A stretch of DNA of 6,901 nt from JAGPUQ01 sp049325095 (GCA_049325095.1 JBMOPO010000030.1:1-6901); one strand, 5' to 3'; positions 1 to 6,668 are shown, numbered from the stretch's first letter. The notes: generated by a model from the sequence alone, not told the origin. A program made the numbers and translations.

Positions 1-666
1 GCCGCCGGCGGCGGTGTCCGCCGGTGCGACCGGCTCCGGCTCGGCGGCGCGGGGAAGGCCGACGCCGAGATCCCGCAGCAACTGGTTGGCCTGCTGCACC
101 ACCTCCGGCAATGCCCGCAGCAGGGTGGCCTCGCCGGCCCGCAGCAGCACCTGGCGCGCCTCCGGGACCAGACCGACGGCCGCGATCTCCTGGGCCAGCG
201 CGGTGACCAGGAACTCCGGCGCCAGGGGAATCTCGCGCGGGCCCGGACGGACACCGATCAGCGTTTCCAGGCGGGCGGACAATTCGGCCAGCGGCTGCTG
301 GATGGCCGCCGCGGCACTCGCCGCCATGGCATCGGCCAGGATCATGTCGGCGAGTTCGTGGTCGTCCATCAGCCGCAGCGCCGCCGGCTGCGCCGCGGTC
401 GCGGCCGCCGCGGCATCGTGCCCGCGCAGCGCCCGAAACGCCAGATCCACGCGGCCGGCGAAGCCCTCGGCGAGCGAGCGACGGGCGGCGTGCCAGATCC
501 GCAGCGCATCCATGCGCCGGCTCTGACCCGCGGGATCGGCGGCGGCCTCGACCAGGGCGAACAGTTCGTCGTTGACCCGCGCCTGCCAGTCGCCCATGCC
601 CCGGGCGACCAACTGGCGGCCGCGCTCGCGCAGCATGCGCAGCGCGGCATCCGCGCTCACCGGCAT
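1..666 (-). CDS. DUF1631 family protein, N-terminal part (runs off left edge)
   Basis: The minus-strand frame is open for exactly 222 codons from an ATG at 664-666 to the window edge, so the gene is cut by the window and not broken. The start is supported by a purine-rich ribosome binding site (GAGGGGGG, 674-681) seven bases upstream. The protein is Ala/Arg/Leu-rich and predicted mostly helical, with no signal peptide or membrane segment. Residues about 34-75 (ELFALVEAAADPAGQSRRMDALR...) and 97-137 (LRLMDDHELADMILADAM, then QPLAELSARLETLIG) resemble the N-terminal region of DUF1631 proteins, where an acidic LxLvddxELee segment precedes an 'LxxLxxRLxxL' helix. Residues 146-200 (PLAPEFLVTALAQE... 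to LLRDLGV) continue that pattern. Family members are usually several hundred residues long, so most of the gene lies outside. The function is unknown; some databases carry the doubtful label 'thymidine phosphorylase'. It is divergent from nadC; a DUF1631 gene beside nadC is, from memory, also seen in Pseudomonas. Family assignment is from recall of motifs. Confidence 0.8.
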   Translation of the reverse strand, partial: MPVSADAALRMLRERGRQLVARGMGDWQARVNDELFALVEAAADPAGQSRRMDALRIWHAARRSLAEGFAGRVDLAFRALRGHDAAAAATAAQPAALRLMDDHELADMILADAMAASAAAAIQQPLAELSARLETLIGVRPGPREIPLAPEFLVTALAQEIAAVGLVPEARQVLLRAGEATLLRALPEVVQQANQLLRDLGVGLPRAAEPEPVAPADTAAGG

Positions 667-843
667 CGGGCAGCCCCCCTCGGGCAAGGCCTCAAAATGG
701 CTCGCTCAACAAAAGAAAACCACTCGATAAATCATGCGGTTGTATTGCACTCTGAAGCTGGCGCCTCAGGCTGTCAAGTCCGTCGAGGCATCCCCGGAAC
801 AGCGCCCGAGCCGGCGCGATGCCCCGCGGCGGCGCGCAAACCC

Positions 844-849
844 TATAAT
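844..849 (+). promoter_or_regulatory. Candidate -10 box of the nadC promoter
   Basis: A perfect TATAAT lies 30 bases upstream of the nadC ATG in strongly GC-rich surroundings. It would start transcription near 856 and leave a leader of about 24 bases. No recognisable -35 hexamer sits at the proper spacing (around 820-827) and there is no TGn extension, so an activator or a weak promoter is possible. Confidence 0.5.
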
Positions 850-867
850 CGGCGGCCCGGTCTCACC

Positions 868-877
868 CGGATATCCG
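868..877. promoter_or_regulatory. Perfect 10-bp palindrome just before nadC ATG
   Basis: CGGATATCCG is a perfect palindrome ending two bases before the start codon and lies within the predicted leader. No Shine-Dalgarno sequence is visible in this stretch. It could be a small operator half-site arrangement or chance; the sequence alone does not decide. Confidence 0.25.
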
Positions 878-879
878 CC

Positions 880-1746
880 ATGGAACTCGAGCCCGCCCTG
901 CAAGCCGACCTCGCGCGCCTGGTCGACCAGGCACTGGCGGAAGATGTCGGCGCCGGCGACATCACCGCGCAACTGATCCCGGCCGGCACCAGGGCCCGGG
1001 CGCGGATCATCACCCGCGAGCCCGGGGTGCTGTGCGGCAGCCCCTGGGCGCAGGCGGTATTCACCCGCCTCGACCCCGGGGTGCGCGTGCACTGGCTGGC
1101 CGCCGAGGGCGACGATCTGCGCGCCGACCAGGTATTGTGCGAACTCGAGGGTGACGCCCGCGCCCTGCTCACCGGCGAACGCACCGCGCTCAACCTGCTC
1201 CAGACCCTGTCGGGCACCGCCACGGCGGCGCGGCGCTACCGGGATCTGGCCGCCGGCACCGGGGTCACCGTGCTCGACACCCGCAAGACCATCCCCGGGC
1301 TGCGCCTGGCGCAGAAGTACGCGGTGCGCGTCGGCGGCTGCCGCAATCACCGGCTGGGATTGCACGACGCCTTTCTGATCAAGGAAAACCATATCGCCGC
1401 CTGCGGCGGCATCGCGCCCGCCATCGCCGCCGCGCGCAGGGTGGCGCCGGACAAGCCGGTGGAAATCGAAGTAGAGAATCTCGACCAATGCCGGCAGGCG
1501 CTCGACGCCGGGGTGGAACGCATCCTGCTCGACAACTTCGGCACCGAGGCCATCCGCGCCGCGGTGGCGCTGCGCGGCCAGCGCCGCACCGAACTCGAGG
1601 TGTCGGGCAATATCGACGAGCACACCCTGCCCGCATTCGCAGCCGCCGGGGTCGACTTCCTGTCCACCGGCGCCCTGACCAAGCACCTGCGCGCCCTCGA
1701 TCTGTCGTTCCGGTTGCTGGCGAGCGGCGCCCGCGAGGGCGCGTAG
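880..1746 (+). CDS. nadC: Quinolinate phosphoribosyltransferase (decarboxylating)
   Basis: The enzyme converts quinolinate and PRPP to nicotinate mononucleotide, CO2 and pyrophosphate, the step where de novo NAD synthesis joins the salvage route. The 288-residue length is normal for the family. The N-terminal domain (about 1-115) contains the EDVGAGDIT segment (21-29) and ERTALNLLQTLSG (100-112). The alpha/beta-barrel follows with DTRKTIPGLR (133-142), KYAVRVGGCRNHR (146-158), the KEN motif (168-170), EIEVEN (195-200), LLDN (216-219) and VSGNI (241-245). These carry the conserved Arg, Lys and acidic residues that bind quinolinate and PRPP in characterised homologues. The frame is open upstream to 358, but the ATG at 880 fits the family N-terminus and lies behind a TATAAT box; there is no clear Shine-Dalgarno. 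The stop TAG is part of a REP-type repeat. The gene is convergent with pilR. It looks complete and functional. Confidence 0.97.
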   Translation: MELEPALQADLARLVDQALAEDVGAGDITAQLIPAGTRARARIITREPGVLCGSPWAQAVFTRLDPGVRVHWLAAEGDDLRADQVLCELEGDARALLTGERTALNLLQTLSGTATAARRYRDLAAGTGVTVLDTRKTIPGLRLAQKYAVRVGGCRNHRLGLHDAFLIKENHIAACGGIAPAIAAARRVAPDKPVEIEVENLDQCRQALDAGVERILLDNFGTEAIRAAVALRGQRRTELEVSGNIDEHTLPAFAAAGVDFLSTGALTKHLRALDLSFRLLASGAREGA

Positions 1747-1782
1747 GGCGGACGTAGGGCGGATAAGCGAAGCGCATCCGCC
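1743..1782 (+). repeat. REP-type palindromic element at the nadC 3' end
   Basis: The 11-base unit CGTAGGGCGGA occurs twice in direct tandem (1742-1752 and 1753-1763). The second copy continues into a full palindrome: GGCGGAT (1758-1764) pairs with ATCCGCC (1776-1782). Inside it, after an AA bulge, GCG (1767-1769) pairs with CGC (1773-1775) around an AAG loop. A GTAG head (1754-1757), then GATAAG and later GCATC, match the layout of enterobacterial REP/palindromic units. The first GTAG (1743-1746) contains the nadC stop codon. No T-run follows, so it is not a standard intrinsic terminator. It could still slow 3' exonuclease decay or separate the convergent nadC and pilR transcripts. Two related copies lie after nadE. 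Confidence 0.8.
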
Positions 1783-1817
1783 ATCGCCCCGGGCGCCGGG
1801 CGGGCACCACCCGGGCA

Positions 1818-3206
1818 TCAGTCGATGCCCAGCTTCTTGAGCTTGTAGCGGATCTGCCGAAAGCTGATGCCGAGCCGCTCGGCGGCGGCGGTGCGGTTCC
1901 AGCGCGTCGCCGCCAGGGTGCGCTCCAGCACCGCCCGCTCGACGTTCTCCAGCCAGGCGTCCAGGCTGCCGGCGGCGACGATCTCGGCGTCGCTGGGCAG
2001 CGCTGCGCCGGCCTCTCCGGCCGGCACGGGCGCGACCTGCGCGGGGGAGCGTGACGCGGCGGCATCGGCGGGCATCAAGCGCAGGTCGTGGACCTCTATG
2101 CGCTGGCGCTCACACAGGGTGAAGGCGCGCTCCAGGATGTTTTCCAGCTCGCGCACGTTGCCGGGAAAGTCGTACTGCTCCAGCACCGCCAGGGCGGCGG
2201 CGCTGAGTACCGGGGGCTCGACCCCGACCTCCGCCCCGAGCTTCCTGAGGAAGTGATCGGCCAGCGCGGGGATGTCCTCGGCGTGGTCGCGCAGCGGCGG
2301 CACCGTGATCTCGATGACGTGGATCCGGTAGTAGAGGTCCTGGCGGAAACGGCCGGCGGCGACGTCCTGTTCGAGGTCGCGGTGGGTGGCGCTGAGCACC
2401 CGGACATCGACCGGGATTTCGACGCTGCCGCCGACCCGGCGAATGCTCTTTTCCTGGATCGCGCGCAGCAGCTTGACCTGCATGGTGAGCGGCAGGTCGG
2501 CGATCTCGTCGAGAAACAGGGTGCCGCCCTCGGCCACCTCGAACAGCCCCCGCTTGTCCTGATGGGCGCCGGTGAAGCTGCCCTTGATGTGGCCGAAGAA
2601 CTCGCTCTCCATGAGTTCGGCGGGAATGGCACCGCAGTTGACCGGCACGAACGCCCCGTCGGCGCGGGCGCCGCCGCTGTGGATGGCGCGGGCCACGATC
2701 TCCTTGCCGCTGCCCGACGGCCCGCGGATGCAGACCGGCGCCTGGCTGCGCGCGACCCGGGCGATCTGGCGGCGCAGGTACTGGATCGGCGCGGATTCGC
2801 CGATGAAATCCTGGACCGGGCCGGCGTCGGCCGCCGGGCGCGCGCCGTTCAGCTTCAGGGCGCTCTGGATCAGGGTGCGCAGCCTGGGCAACTGGATGGG
2901 CTTGGAGACGAAGTCGAAGGCGCCGCGCTGCAGCGCCTGGACCGCGATCTCGGTGCTGCCGTAGGCGGTGATCATGGCCACCGGCAGTTCCGGATACCTG
3001 AGCTGGACATGGTCGATCAGCTCCAGGCCGTCGCCGTCCGGCAGCCGCATGTCGGTGAGGCAGACGTCGAAGGAATCCTGCCGGAGCGCTTCCATGCCCT
3101 CGCGCAGGCTGGCCGCGGCGGTGACGCGCAGGTCGAGCTGGCTCAGGGTGATGGCGAGCAGTTCGCGGATATCGGGTTCGTCGTCGATGACCAGCGCTTT
3201 GCGCAT
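1818..3206 (-). CDS. pilR: Sigma-54-dependent response regulator PilR (type IV pilus)
   Basis: This cytoplasmic NtrC-type activator is phosphorylated by its partner kinase and drives sigma-54 promoters, classically pilA, in relatives. It has 462 residues in three parts. The receiver domain (1-120) has acidic D8/D9, phosphoacceptor D52, T80 and K102. The AAA+ domain (about 133-365) has Walker A GPSGSGKE (162-169), the sigma-54-contacting loop GSFTGA (209-214), Walker B LFLDE (230-234), the arginine-finger region RFRQDLYYR (286-294) and GNVRELENILERA (349-361). An Ala/Pro-rich linker (about 380-412) leads to a Fis-type helix-turn-helix (434-462, TRWNRTAAAERLGISFRQIR). GSFTGA in place of GAFTGA and the TLCE after the GNVREL helix are typical of PilR. 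Walker A has Pro where Glu is usual (GESG), which looks tolerable. The ATG is preceded by AGGGA seven bases upstream. It lies 45 bp after pilS, in the same operon. Other NtrC-like regulators are possible but fit less well. Confidence 0.93.
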   Translation of the reverse strand: MRKALVIDDEPDIRELLAITLSQLDLRVTAAASLREGMEALRQDSFDVCLTDMRLPDGDGLELIDHVQLRYPELPVAMITAYGSTEIAVQALQRGAFDFVSKPIQLPRLRTLIQSALKLNGARPAADAGPVQDFIGESAPIQYLRRQIARVARSQAPVCIRGPSGSGKEIVARAIHSGGARADGAFVPVNCGAIPAELMESEFFGHIKGSFTGAHQDKRGLFEVAEGGTLFLDEIADLPLTMQVKLLRAIQEKSIRRVGGSVEIPVDVRVLSATHRDLEQDVAAGRFRQDLYYRIHVIEITVPPLRDHAEDIPALADHFLRKLGAEVGVEPPVLSAAALAVLEQYDFPGNVRELENILERAFTLCERQRIEVHDLRLMPADAAASRSPAQVAPVPAGEAGAALPSDAEIVAAGSLDAWLENVERAVLERTLAATRWNRTAAAERLGISFRQIRYKLKKLGID

Positions 3207-3213
3207 GTTCGGT

Positions 3214-3218
3214 TCCCT
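3214..3218 (-). promoter_or_regulatory. Ribosome binding site of pilR
   Basis: AGGGA on the minus strand sits seven bases before the pilR ATG. It supports the 3206 start, since the frame has its first in-frame receiver-domain codons (MRKALVIDDE) right there. Confidence 0.65.
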
Positions 3219-3231
3219 GCTTCCCGGGTTG

Positions 3232-3266
3232 AAGTCCGTTCGCCGCCGTCCTCAGCGGACTTTTTT
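3232..3266 (+). terminator. Hairpin with T-run at pilS/pilR junction, terminator-like on the antisense (+) strand
   Basis: On the plus strand AAGTCCG (3232-3238) pairs with CGGACTT (3256-3262); a T.G and a T-A pair extend the stem to nine pairs around a loop of about 13 bases. The right arm runs into six Ts (3261-3266). This has the form of an intrinsic terminator for plus-strand transcription, antisense to pilSR. In the sense (minus) direction the same hairpin has the A-run before it and only TT after it, so it should not terminate there. It could act as an intercistronic structure overlapping the pilS stop codon. The T-run comes from two AAA lysine codons of pilS. Confidence 0.45.
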
Positions 3267-4892
3267 GGTCGGTTCGAGATGCCGCCCCGGGTGCGCAAAG
3301 CCGATCCGGAAACAGGCTCCCTCCCGGGCGTCCGGGGCGGCCGCCGGCTCCGGCGGCCGGTACTCCAGGGTGGCGCGGTTCATTTCACAGAGTTCCCGCG
3401 AAATATACAAGCCGAGCCCGGTGCCCTGGTGGGAGGTGGTGAAAAACGGCTCGAACAACCGCTCGCGCTGTTCCGGCGCGACGCCGGCGCCGCGATCGCG
3501 GACTTCCAGCCAGGGGCGACCGCTCACGGGATCGATCCCGGATTGCAGCCGGGCCCAGCGCGCGCCGCAGTGCTCGGCGCTGTGGCGCAGGGCGTTGTCC
3601 AGCAGGTTGGTCAGGATCTGGCGCAGGTGCGAGGGATCGAATTCCACGGTCACCTCGGCGTCGGCGGCGACCACCTCCAGGGCGGCGTCGGTACCCGGCT
3701 GGGCGTGAAAATCACCGGTGAATTCGCGCAGCCAGGGATGCAGCGCGAAGCGCGCCACCTCGGCCGGCCGCTGGCGGGAGAGTTGCAGCACGTTTTCGAC
3801 GATGTCGTTGATCCGGCCGGTGTGGGTCACGACCATGTCGGCGAGCCGGCCGGCCTGGGTGTCCGGGGCGCAGGCTTCGCGCAACAACTGGGCGGCATGG
3901 CTGACCGCACCCAGCGGGTTGCGGATTTCGTGGGCGATGCCCGCGGTCAGCTTGCCCAGGGAGGCGAGCTTGAGCTGTTGCGCCCGGTGCGCCTGGGCGC
4001 GGTTGTCTTCGAGAAAGATCAGCGCGCGGGCGGCGTCGTCCTGGTCGAGTCGGGTGAAGCTGGGCTGGATTTCATTGCCGGCGGCGCTGAACACCGGGGG
4101 TTGCAGCCAGGGATAGATCTTCCAGCGCTGGTAGAGGCGATGGAGCTCCGGAACCAGGCTGAGCGGCTGCCGGGGCACCAGGGGCCGCTGCGGCCGGTGA
4201 CCGCCGAGCAGGCCCACCGCGGCCTGGTTGATGAGTTGGATCTCCCCCGACCGGTCGACCACCACCAGGCCGGTGCGCATGCGCTGGACGATGAGCGCGT
4301 TGAGCTGCTCCAGGCGGGCGGTCTCGTGCTCCTGCAACGCCTGCTGGCGCCGGGCATCGCGCAGCCGGGCGTTGAGCTGGCTGACGCCGACCGCCACCGC
4401 GAACAGCAGCGCGCCCAGCAGACCGGCGGCGAACAGATTGGGCTCGCCGCCGCGCGCTCCCTGGGAGGTTTCCTGGGTGAGCAGGGTGAGGCTGGCCAGG
4501 GCGGCCAGCGCCAGCGCGAGCCGCGCCGGCAGGATCGCCGCCGCGCAGGCGATGGCGATGGTCATCGGCAGTGCGGAGCCGCTGGCGATGCCGCCGCCCG
4601 CGGCGGTGATCATGCCCAGGGCGGCGATGTCGACCAGCGCGTGGGCGAAAAACTCCCGTTCGCCGAGCGCGAAGCCGCGGCCCAGCGCGTGCATTGCGAG
4701 CAGCGCCGAACCCGCGGCGAACAGATAGGCGCCGGTGGCATACATCCCCGGGTGCAGGGCGTCGAACAGATCCCGGGCCGCGCCGCTCAGCAGCAGCGTC
4801 AGAAACAGCAGCGCGAAGACGATCCGGTACAGGACATAGAGCCGGACCGCGCCGATCAGCGGCGCGCTGTGATCGCCTGTGCGGCTTGCCAC
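3252..4892 (-). CDS. pilS: Membrane sensor histidine kinase PilS
   Basis: PilS senses a membrane signal (pilin level in Pseudomonas) and controls phosphorylation of PilR. From the chosen start the protein has 546 residues. Six hydrophobic segments lie at about 20-36, 52-70, 83-98, 105-120, 122-139 and 152-170, the arrangement known for PilS. A coiled linker (172-200) and a PAS-like region follow (about 196-296, RTGLVVVDRSGEIQLINQAA...). The HisKA domain carries the H-box HEIRNP (H321). The ATPase domain has the N-box NLLDNALRHS (429-438), G1 box DRGAGV (466-471), FEPFFTT (480-486) and G2 box GTGLGL (490-495). The frame is open upstream to 5075 inside nadE. I chose the GTG at 4890-4892 because GGGAGGT lies three bases before it and because it begins just before the first membrane segment; later ATGs would delete that segment. 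Its stop is 45 bp before pilR, implying one transcript. Confidence 0.92.
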   Translation of the reverse strand: MASRTGDHSAPLIGAVRLYVLYRIVFALLFLTLLLSGAARDLFDALHPGMYATGAYLFAAGSALLAMHALGRGFALGEREFFAHALVDIAALGMITAAGGGIASGSALPMTIAIACAAAILPARLALALAALASLTLLTQETSQGARGGEPNLFAAGLLGALLFAVAVGVSQLNARLRDARRQQALQEHETARLEQLNALIVQRMRTGLVVVDRSGEIQLINQAAVGLLGGHRPQRPLVPRQPLSLVPELHRLYQRWKIYPWLQPPVFSAAGNEIQPSFTRLDQDDAARALIFLEDNRAQAHRAQQLKLASLGKLTAGIAHEIRNPLGAVSHAAQLLREACAPDTQAGRLADMVVTHTGRINDIVENVLQLSRQRPAEVARFALHPWLREFTGDFHAQPGTDAALEVVAADAEVTVEFDPSHLRQILTNLLDNALRHSAEHCGARWARLQSGIDPVSGRPWLEVRDRGAGVAPEQRERLFEPFFTTSHQGTGLGLYISRELCEMNRATLEYRPPEPAAAPDAREGACFRIGFAHPGRHLEPTKKVR

Positions 4893-4895
4893 TGC

Positions 4896-4902
4896 ACCTC
4901 CC
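4896..4902 (-). promoter_or_regulatory. Ribosome binding site that sets the pilS GTG start
   Basis: GGGAGGT on the minus strand is the strongest Shine-Dalgarno match in this region. It is followed after GCA by GTG in the pilS frame. Spacing is a little short, but no ATG alternative preserves the first membrane helix, so this site decides the start. Confidence 0.7.
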
Positions 4903-4909
4903 GCCGGTT

Positions 4910-4938
4910 TTGCGAGCGATCGGATTTTAGTCGAGAAT
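4910..4938 (+). promoter_or_regulatory. Candidate sigma-70 promoter of nadE
   Basis: TTGCGA (4910-4915) and GAGAAT (4933-4938) each match four of six consensus bases and are separated by exactly 17 bases. Transcription would start near 4945 and leave a leader of about 27 bases before the nadE ATG. The elements overlap the region that should drive pilS on the other strand. Confidence 0.4.
4924..4929 (-). promoter_or_regulatory. Candidate -10 box of the pilSR promoter
   Basis: TAAAAT on the minus strand matches five of six -10 bases and lies 31 bases upstream of the pilS GTG. No convincing -35 is found at 16-18 bases. It lies between the -35 and -10 hexamers proposed for nadE, so the two polymerases could not bind together. 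Confidence 0.3.
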
Positions 4939-4948
4939 GGCCGCTCGC

Positions 4949-4961
4949 CCGCAGTCTGCGG
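4949..4961. promoter_or_regulatory. Perfect palindrome in the nadE leader
   Basis: CCGCAG-T-CTGCGG is a perfect 6+1+6 palindrome between the predicted nadE start of transcription and its ATG, which itself lacks a clear Shine-Dalgarno. The one-base centre suits a dimeric DNA-binding protein better than an RNA hairpin. It does not match any NAD-regulator operator (NrtR, NadR, NiaR) that I can recall. Confidence 0.3.
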
Positions 4962-4971
4962 TTTCCGTTTC

Positions 4972-6600
4972 ATGAACCGGCTCACCATTGCGCTGGCGCA
5001 GATCAACCCCCTGGTCGGCGATCTGCCCGGCAACGCGCGACAGATCATCGACGCTGTGGCCACCGCGCGCGACACCCTGGGTGCGCAGATCCTGGTGTTT
5101 CCCGAACTCGCGCTGATCGGCTATCCGCCCGAGGATCTGCTGTTGCGGCCGGCCCTGCAGGCCCGCGTCGAGCGCGCGCTCGCCGAGGTGATGGCGGCCT
5201 GCCGGGGGATCGTCGCGGTGCTGGGCTATCCCTGGCGCGAGGGCGAGCGGCTCTACAACGCCGCCGGCGTGATCCGCGACGGCGAGCTGATCGCGCGCTA
5301 CTACAAGCAGTGCCTGCCCAACTATCAGGTGTTCGACGAGCAGCGCTATTTCGTGGCGGGCGACACCCCCTGCGTCGTCGAGCTGCACGGCGTGCGCACC
5401 GCGATCACCATCTGCGAGGATGTCTGGCGGCCCGAGCCCATGGCGGCGGCGGCCGGTGCCGGCGCGCGGCTGATGCTCAATCTCAACGCCTCGCCCTTTC
5501 ACCGGGGCAAGCAGGAGCGCCGCCAGGCGGTGCTGGCCGCGCGCGCCCGCGAGGGCCGGATGCCCATCGTCTACGTCAACCAGGTCGGCGGTCAGGACGA
5601 ACTGATCTTCGACGGCGGCTCGCTGCTGGTCGATGCCGGCGGCGCGGTCTGCTTGCAGGCGCCGCAGTTCGAGACCGGCGTCTTCCCGGCGGTGATCGAA
5701 GTCGCCGGCGGCCACGTTGAAGTCGCCCGCCAGCAGGTGACGCCGGCCCTGGAGCCGCTGGCCTCGGTATACCGGGCGCTGGTGCTGGGCGTGCGCGACT
5801 ATGTGCGCAAGAACGGCTTCCGGGGCGTGGTGCTCGGCCTTTCCGGCGGCATCGATTCGGCGCTCACCCTGGCGATCGCGGTGGATGCCCTGGGCGCCGG
5901 GCAGGTCGAGGCGGTGATGCTGCCCTATCGCTACACCTCGGAACTCAGCCGCAACCTGGCGCGTGACGAAGCGGAACGGCTGGGGGTGCGATACCGGACC
6001 ATCGACATCGCGCCCGTGGTGGACGCCAGCATGGCCGCACTGGCCGAGGAGTTCGCCGGTCTCGCCGCCGACAAGACCGAGGAGAACCTCCAGGCCCGCG
6101 CCCGCGGCATGCTGCTGATGGCGATCTCCAACAAGAAGGGCAGCCTGGTGCTCACCACCGGCAACAAGAGCGAGATGGCGGTCGGCTACGCCACGCTCTA
6201 CGGCGACATGGCCGGCGGCCTCGACGTGCTCAAGGACGTGCCCAAGGTGACGGTGTTCGAACTGGCCCGCTACCGCAACGGGATCTCGCCGGTGATCCCG
6301 GAGGCGGTCATCACCCGGCCGCCCTCGGCCGAACTGGCGCCCGGCCAGAAGGACGAGGACTCACTGCCGCCCTATCCGGTGCTGGATCGCATCCTCGAAC
6401 TCTATGTCGAACAGGACGCCAGCGCGGCGGACATCATCGCCCAGGGTTTTGCGGCGGAGGATGTCCACCGGGTGCTGCGCATGGTCGATCTCAACGAATA
6501 CAAGCGCCGCCAGGCCCCGGTCGGGTTGCGGGTCAGCCAGCGCGCCTTCGGCCGCGACCGCCGTTACCCGATCACCAACGGTTGGCGGCCGGGGGATTGA
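4972..6600 (+). CDS. nadE: Glutamine-dependent NAD+ synthetase
   Basis: The enzyme amidates nicotinate adenine dinucleotide to NAD+ using ATP, the last step of NAD synthesis, and takes ammonia from glutamine. The 542-residue protein fuses two domains. The nitrilase-type glutaminase (about 1-255) shows the Glu-Lys-Cys triad: E45 in FPELALIGYPPEDLL, K112 in YYKQCLPNY and C148 in ITICEDVW. The C-terminal synthetase (about 262-542) has the PP-loop ATP motif SGGIDS (291-296), TEENLQARARG (369-379), SNKKGSLVLTTGNKSE (386-401), GYATLYGDMAGG (405-416) and the closing YKRRQAP / FGRDRRYPITNGW segments. The length matches the shorter bacterial glutamine-dependent form. The frame is open upstream to 4879, but the ATG at 4972 gives the family N-terminus (MNRLTIALAQINPLVGDL). 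It is divergent from pilS with 79 bp between starts. It appears complete. Confidence 0.97.
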   Translation: MNRLTIALAQINPLVGDLPGNARQIIDAVATARDTLGAQILVFPELALIGYPPEDLLLRPALQARVERALAEVMAACRGIVAVLGYPWREGERLYNAAGVIRDGELIARYYKQCLPNYQVFDEQRYFVAGDTPCVVELHGVRTAITICEDVWRPEPMAAAAGAGARLMLNLNASPFHRGKQERRQAVLAARAREGRMPIVYVNQVGGQDELIFDGGSLLVDAGGAVCLQAPQFETGVFPAVIEVAGGHVEVARQQVTPALEPLASVYRALVLGVRDYVRKNGFRGVVLGLSGGIDSALTLAIAVDALGAGQVEAVMLPYRYTSELSRNLARDEAERLGVRYRTIDIAPVVDASMAALAEEFAGLAADKTEENLQARARGMLLMAISNKKGSLVLTTGNKSEMAVGYATLYGDMAGGLDVLKDVPKVTVFELARYRNGISPVIPEAVITRPPSAELAPGQKDEDSLPPYPVLDRILELYVEQDASAADIIAQGFAAEDVHRVLRMVDLNEYKRRQAPVGLRVSQRAFGRDRRYPITNGWRPGD

Positions 6601-6606
6601 GCTTTT

Positions 6607-6668
6607 GTCGGATGCGCCGGCCTCACGGCCGTCTTATCCGACCTACGGGCTTGTCCGACCTGCGAAAA
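6607..6668 (-). repeat. REP-containing repeat, copy 1 (downstream of nadE)
   Basis: This 62-bp unit begins six bases after the nadE stop. Its core is a REP-type palindrome: GTCGGAT (6607-6613) pairs with ATCCGAC (6636-6642), and CGGCC (6618-6622) pairs with GGCCG (6627-6631) around a TCAC loop, with an internal mismatched GCGC/TCTT. Read on the minus strand it starts with GTAG (6643-6646) and then GTCGGATAAG, the same order as the element after nadC. The right part repeats the half-site TCCGACCTGCG, so CTT(A/G)TCCGACCT occurs twice with a 17-bp period. It may stabilise the nadE mRNA 3' end. Confidence 0.8.

Larger units (their letters stand above)
667..879. other. Divergent intergenic region between DUF1631 gene and nadC
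   Basis: This 213-bp gap separates two divergent start codons and should hold both promoters. It includes a clearly AT-richer block (about 692-752) in otherwise GC-rich DNA, placed just upstream of the DUF1631 ribosome binding site. A minus-strand TTGACA (772-777) is a perfect -35 hexamer, but no good -10 lies 16-18 bases downstream of it, so I do not call a promoter there. A 6-bp inverted repeat, GGCATC (787-792) and GATGCC (818-823), lies just upstream of the nadC -10 box. No tRNA, small ORF or known RNA is recognisable. Confidence 0.6.

Noticed and set aside
14..526. Ser/Ala/Arg-rich plus-strand frame of 170 codons
   Set aside because: It is antisense to the DUF1631 coding region and has no domain or ribosome binding site of note.
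358..879. Upstream extension of the nadC frame by 174 codons
   Set aside because: It overlaps the DUF1631 gene in antisense, crosses the promoter region and has no similarity to the family. The enzyme normally begins at the 880 ATG.
766..1818. A 350-codon minus-strand frame opposite nadC
   Set aside because: It has shadow-frame composition and no domain, and it lies opposite the intact, highly conserved nadC.
1607..1901. Search for CRISPR array, tRNA, rRNA or toxin-antitoxin genes around the convergent junction and elsewhere
   Set aside because: No regularly spaced repeats, cloverleaf or small gene pair is visible. The only repeats are the REP-type palindromes.
2625..2639. Sigma-54-like TGGCAC-N5-TTG on the plus strand
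   Set aside because: The -12 element lacks the GC, and the site lies inside pilR in antisense with no gene downstream.
4893..5075. N-terminal extension of pilS into nadE
   Set aside because: The extra residues would be antisense to the nadE start and lack features. The GTG at 4892 has a strong ribosome binding site and the right N-terminus.
2088..5720. A 1210-codon open frame on the plus strand, opposite pilR and pilS and running into nadE
   Set aside because: It is antisense to three well-conserved genes. It has low-complexity composition (Gln, Gly, Ala, Arg, Asp) typical of complementary-strand frames in GC-rich DNA, has no recognisable domain, and ends in a different frame inside nadE.
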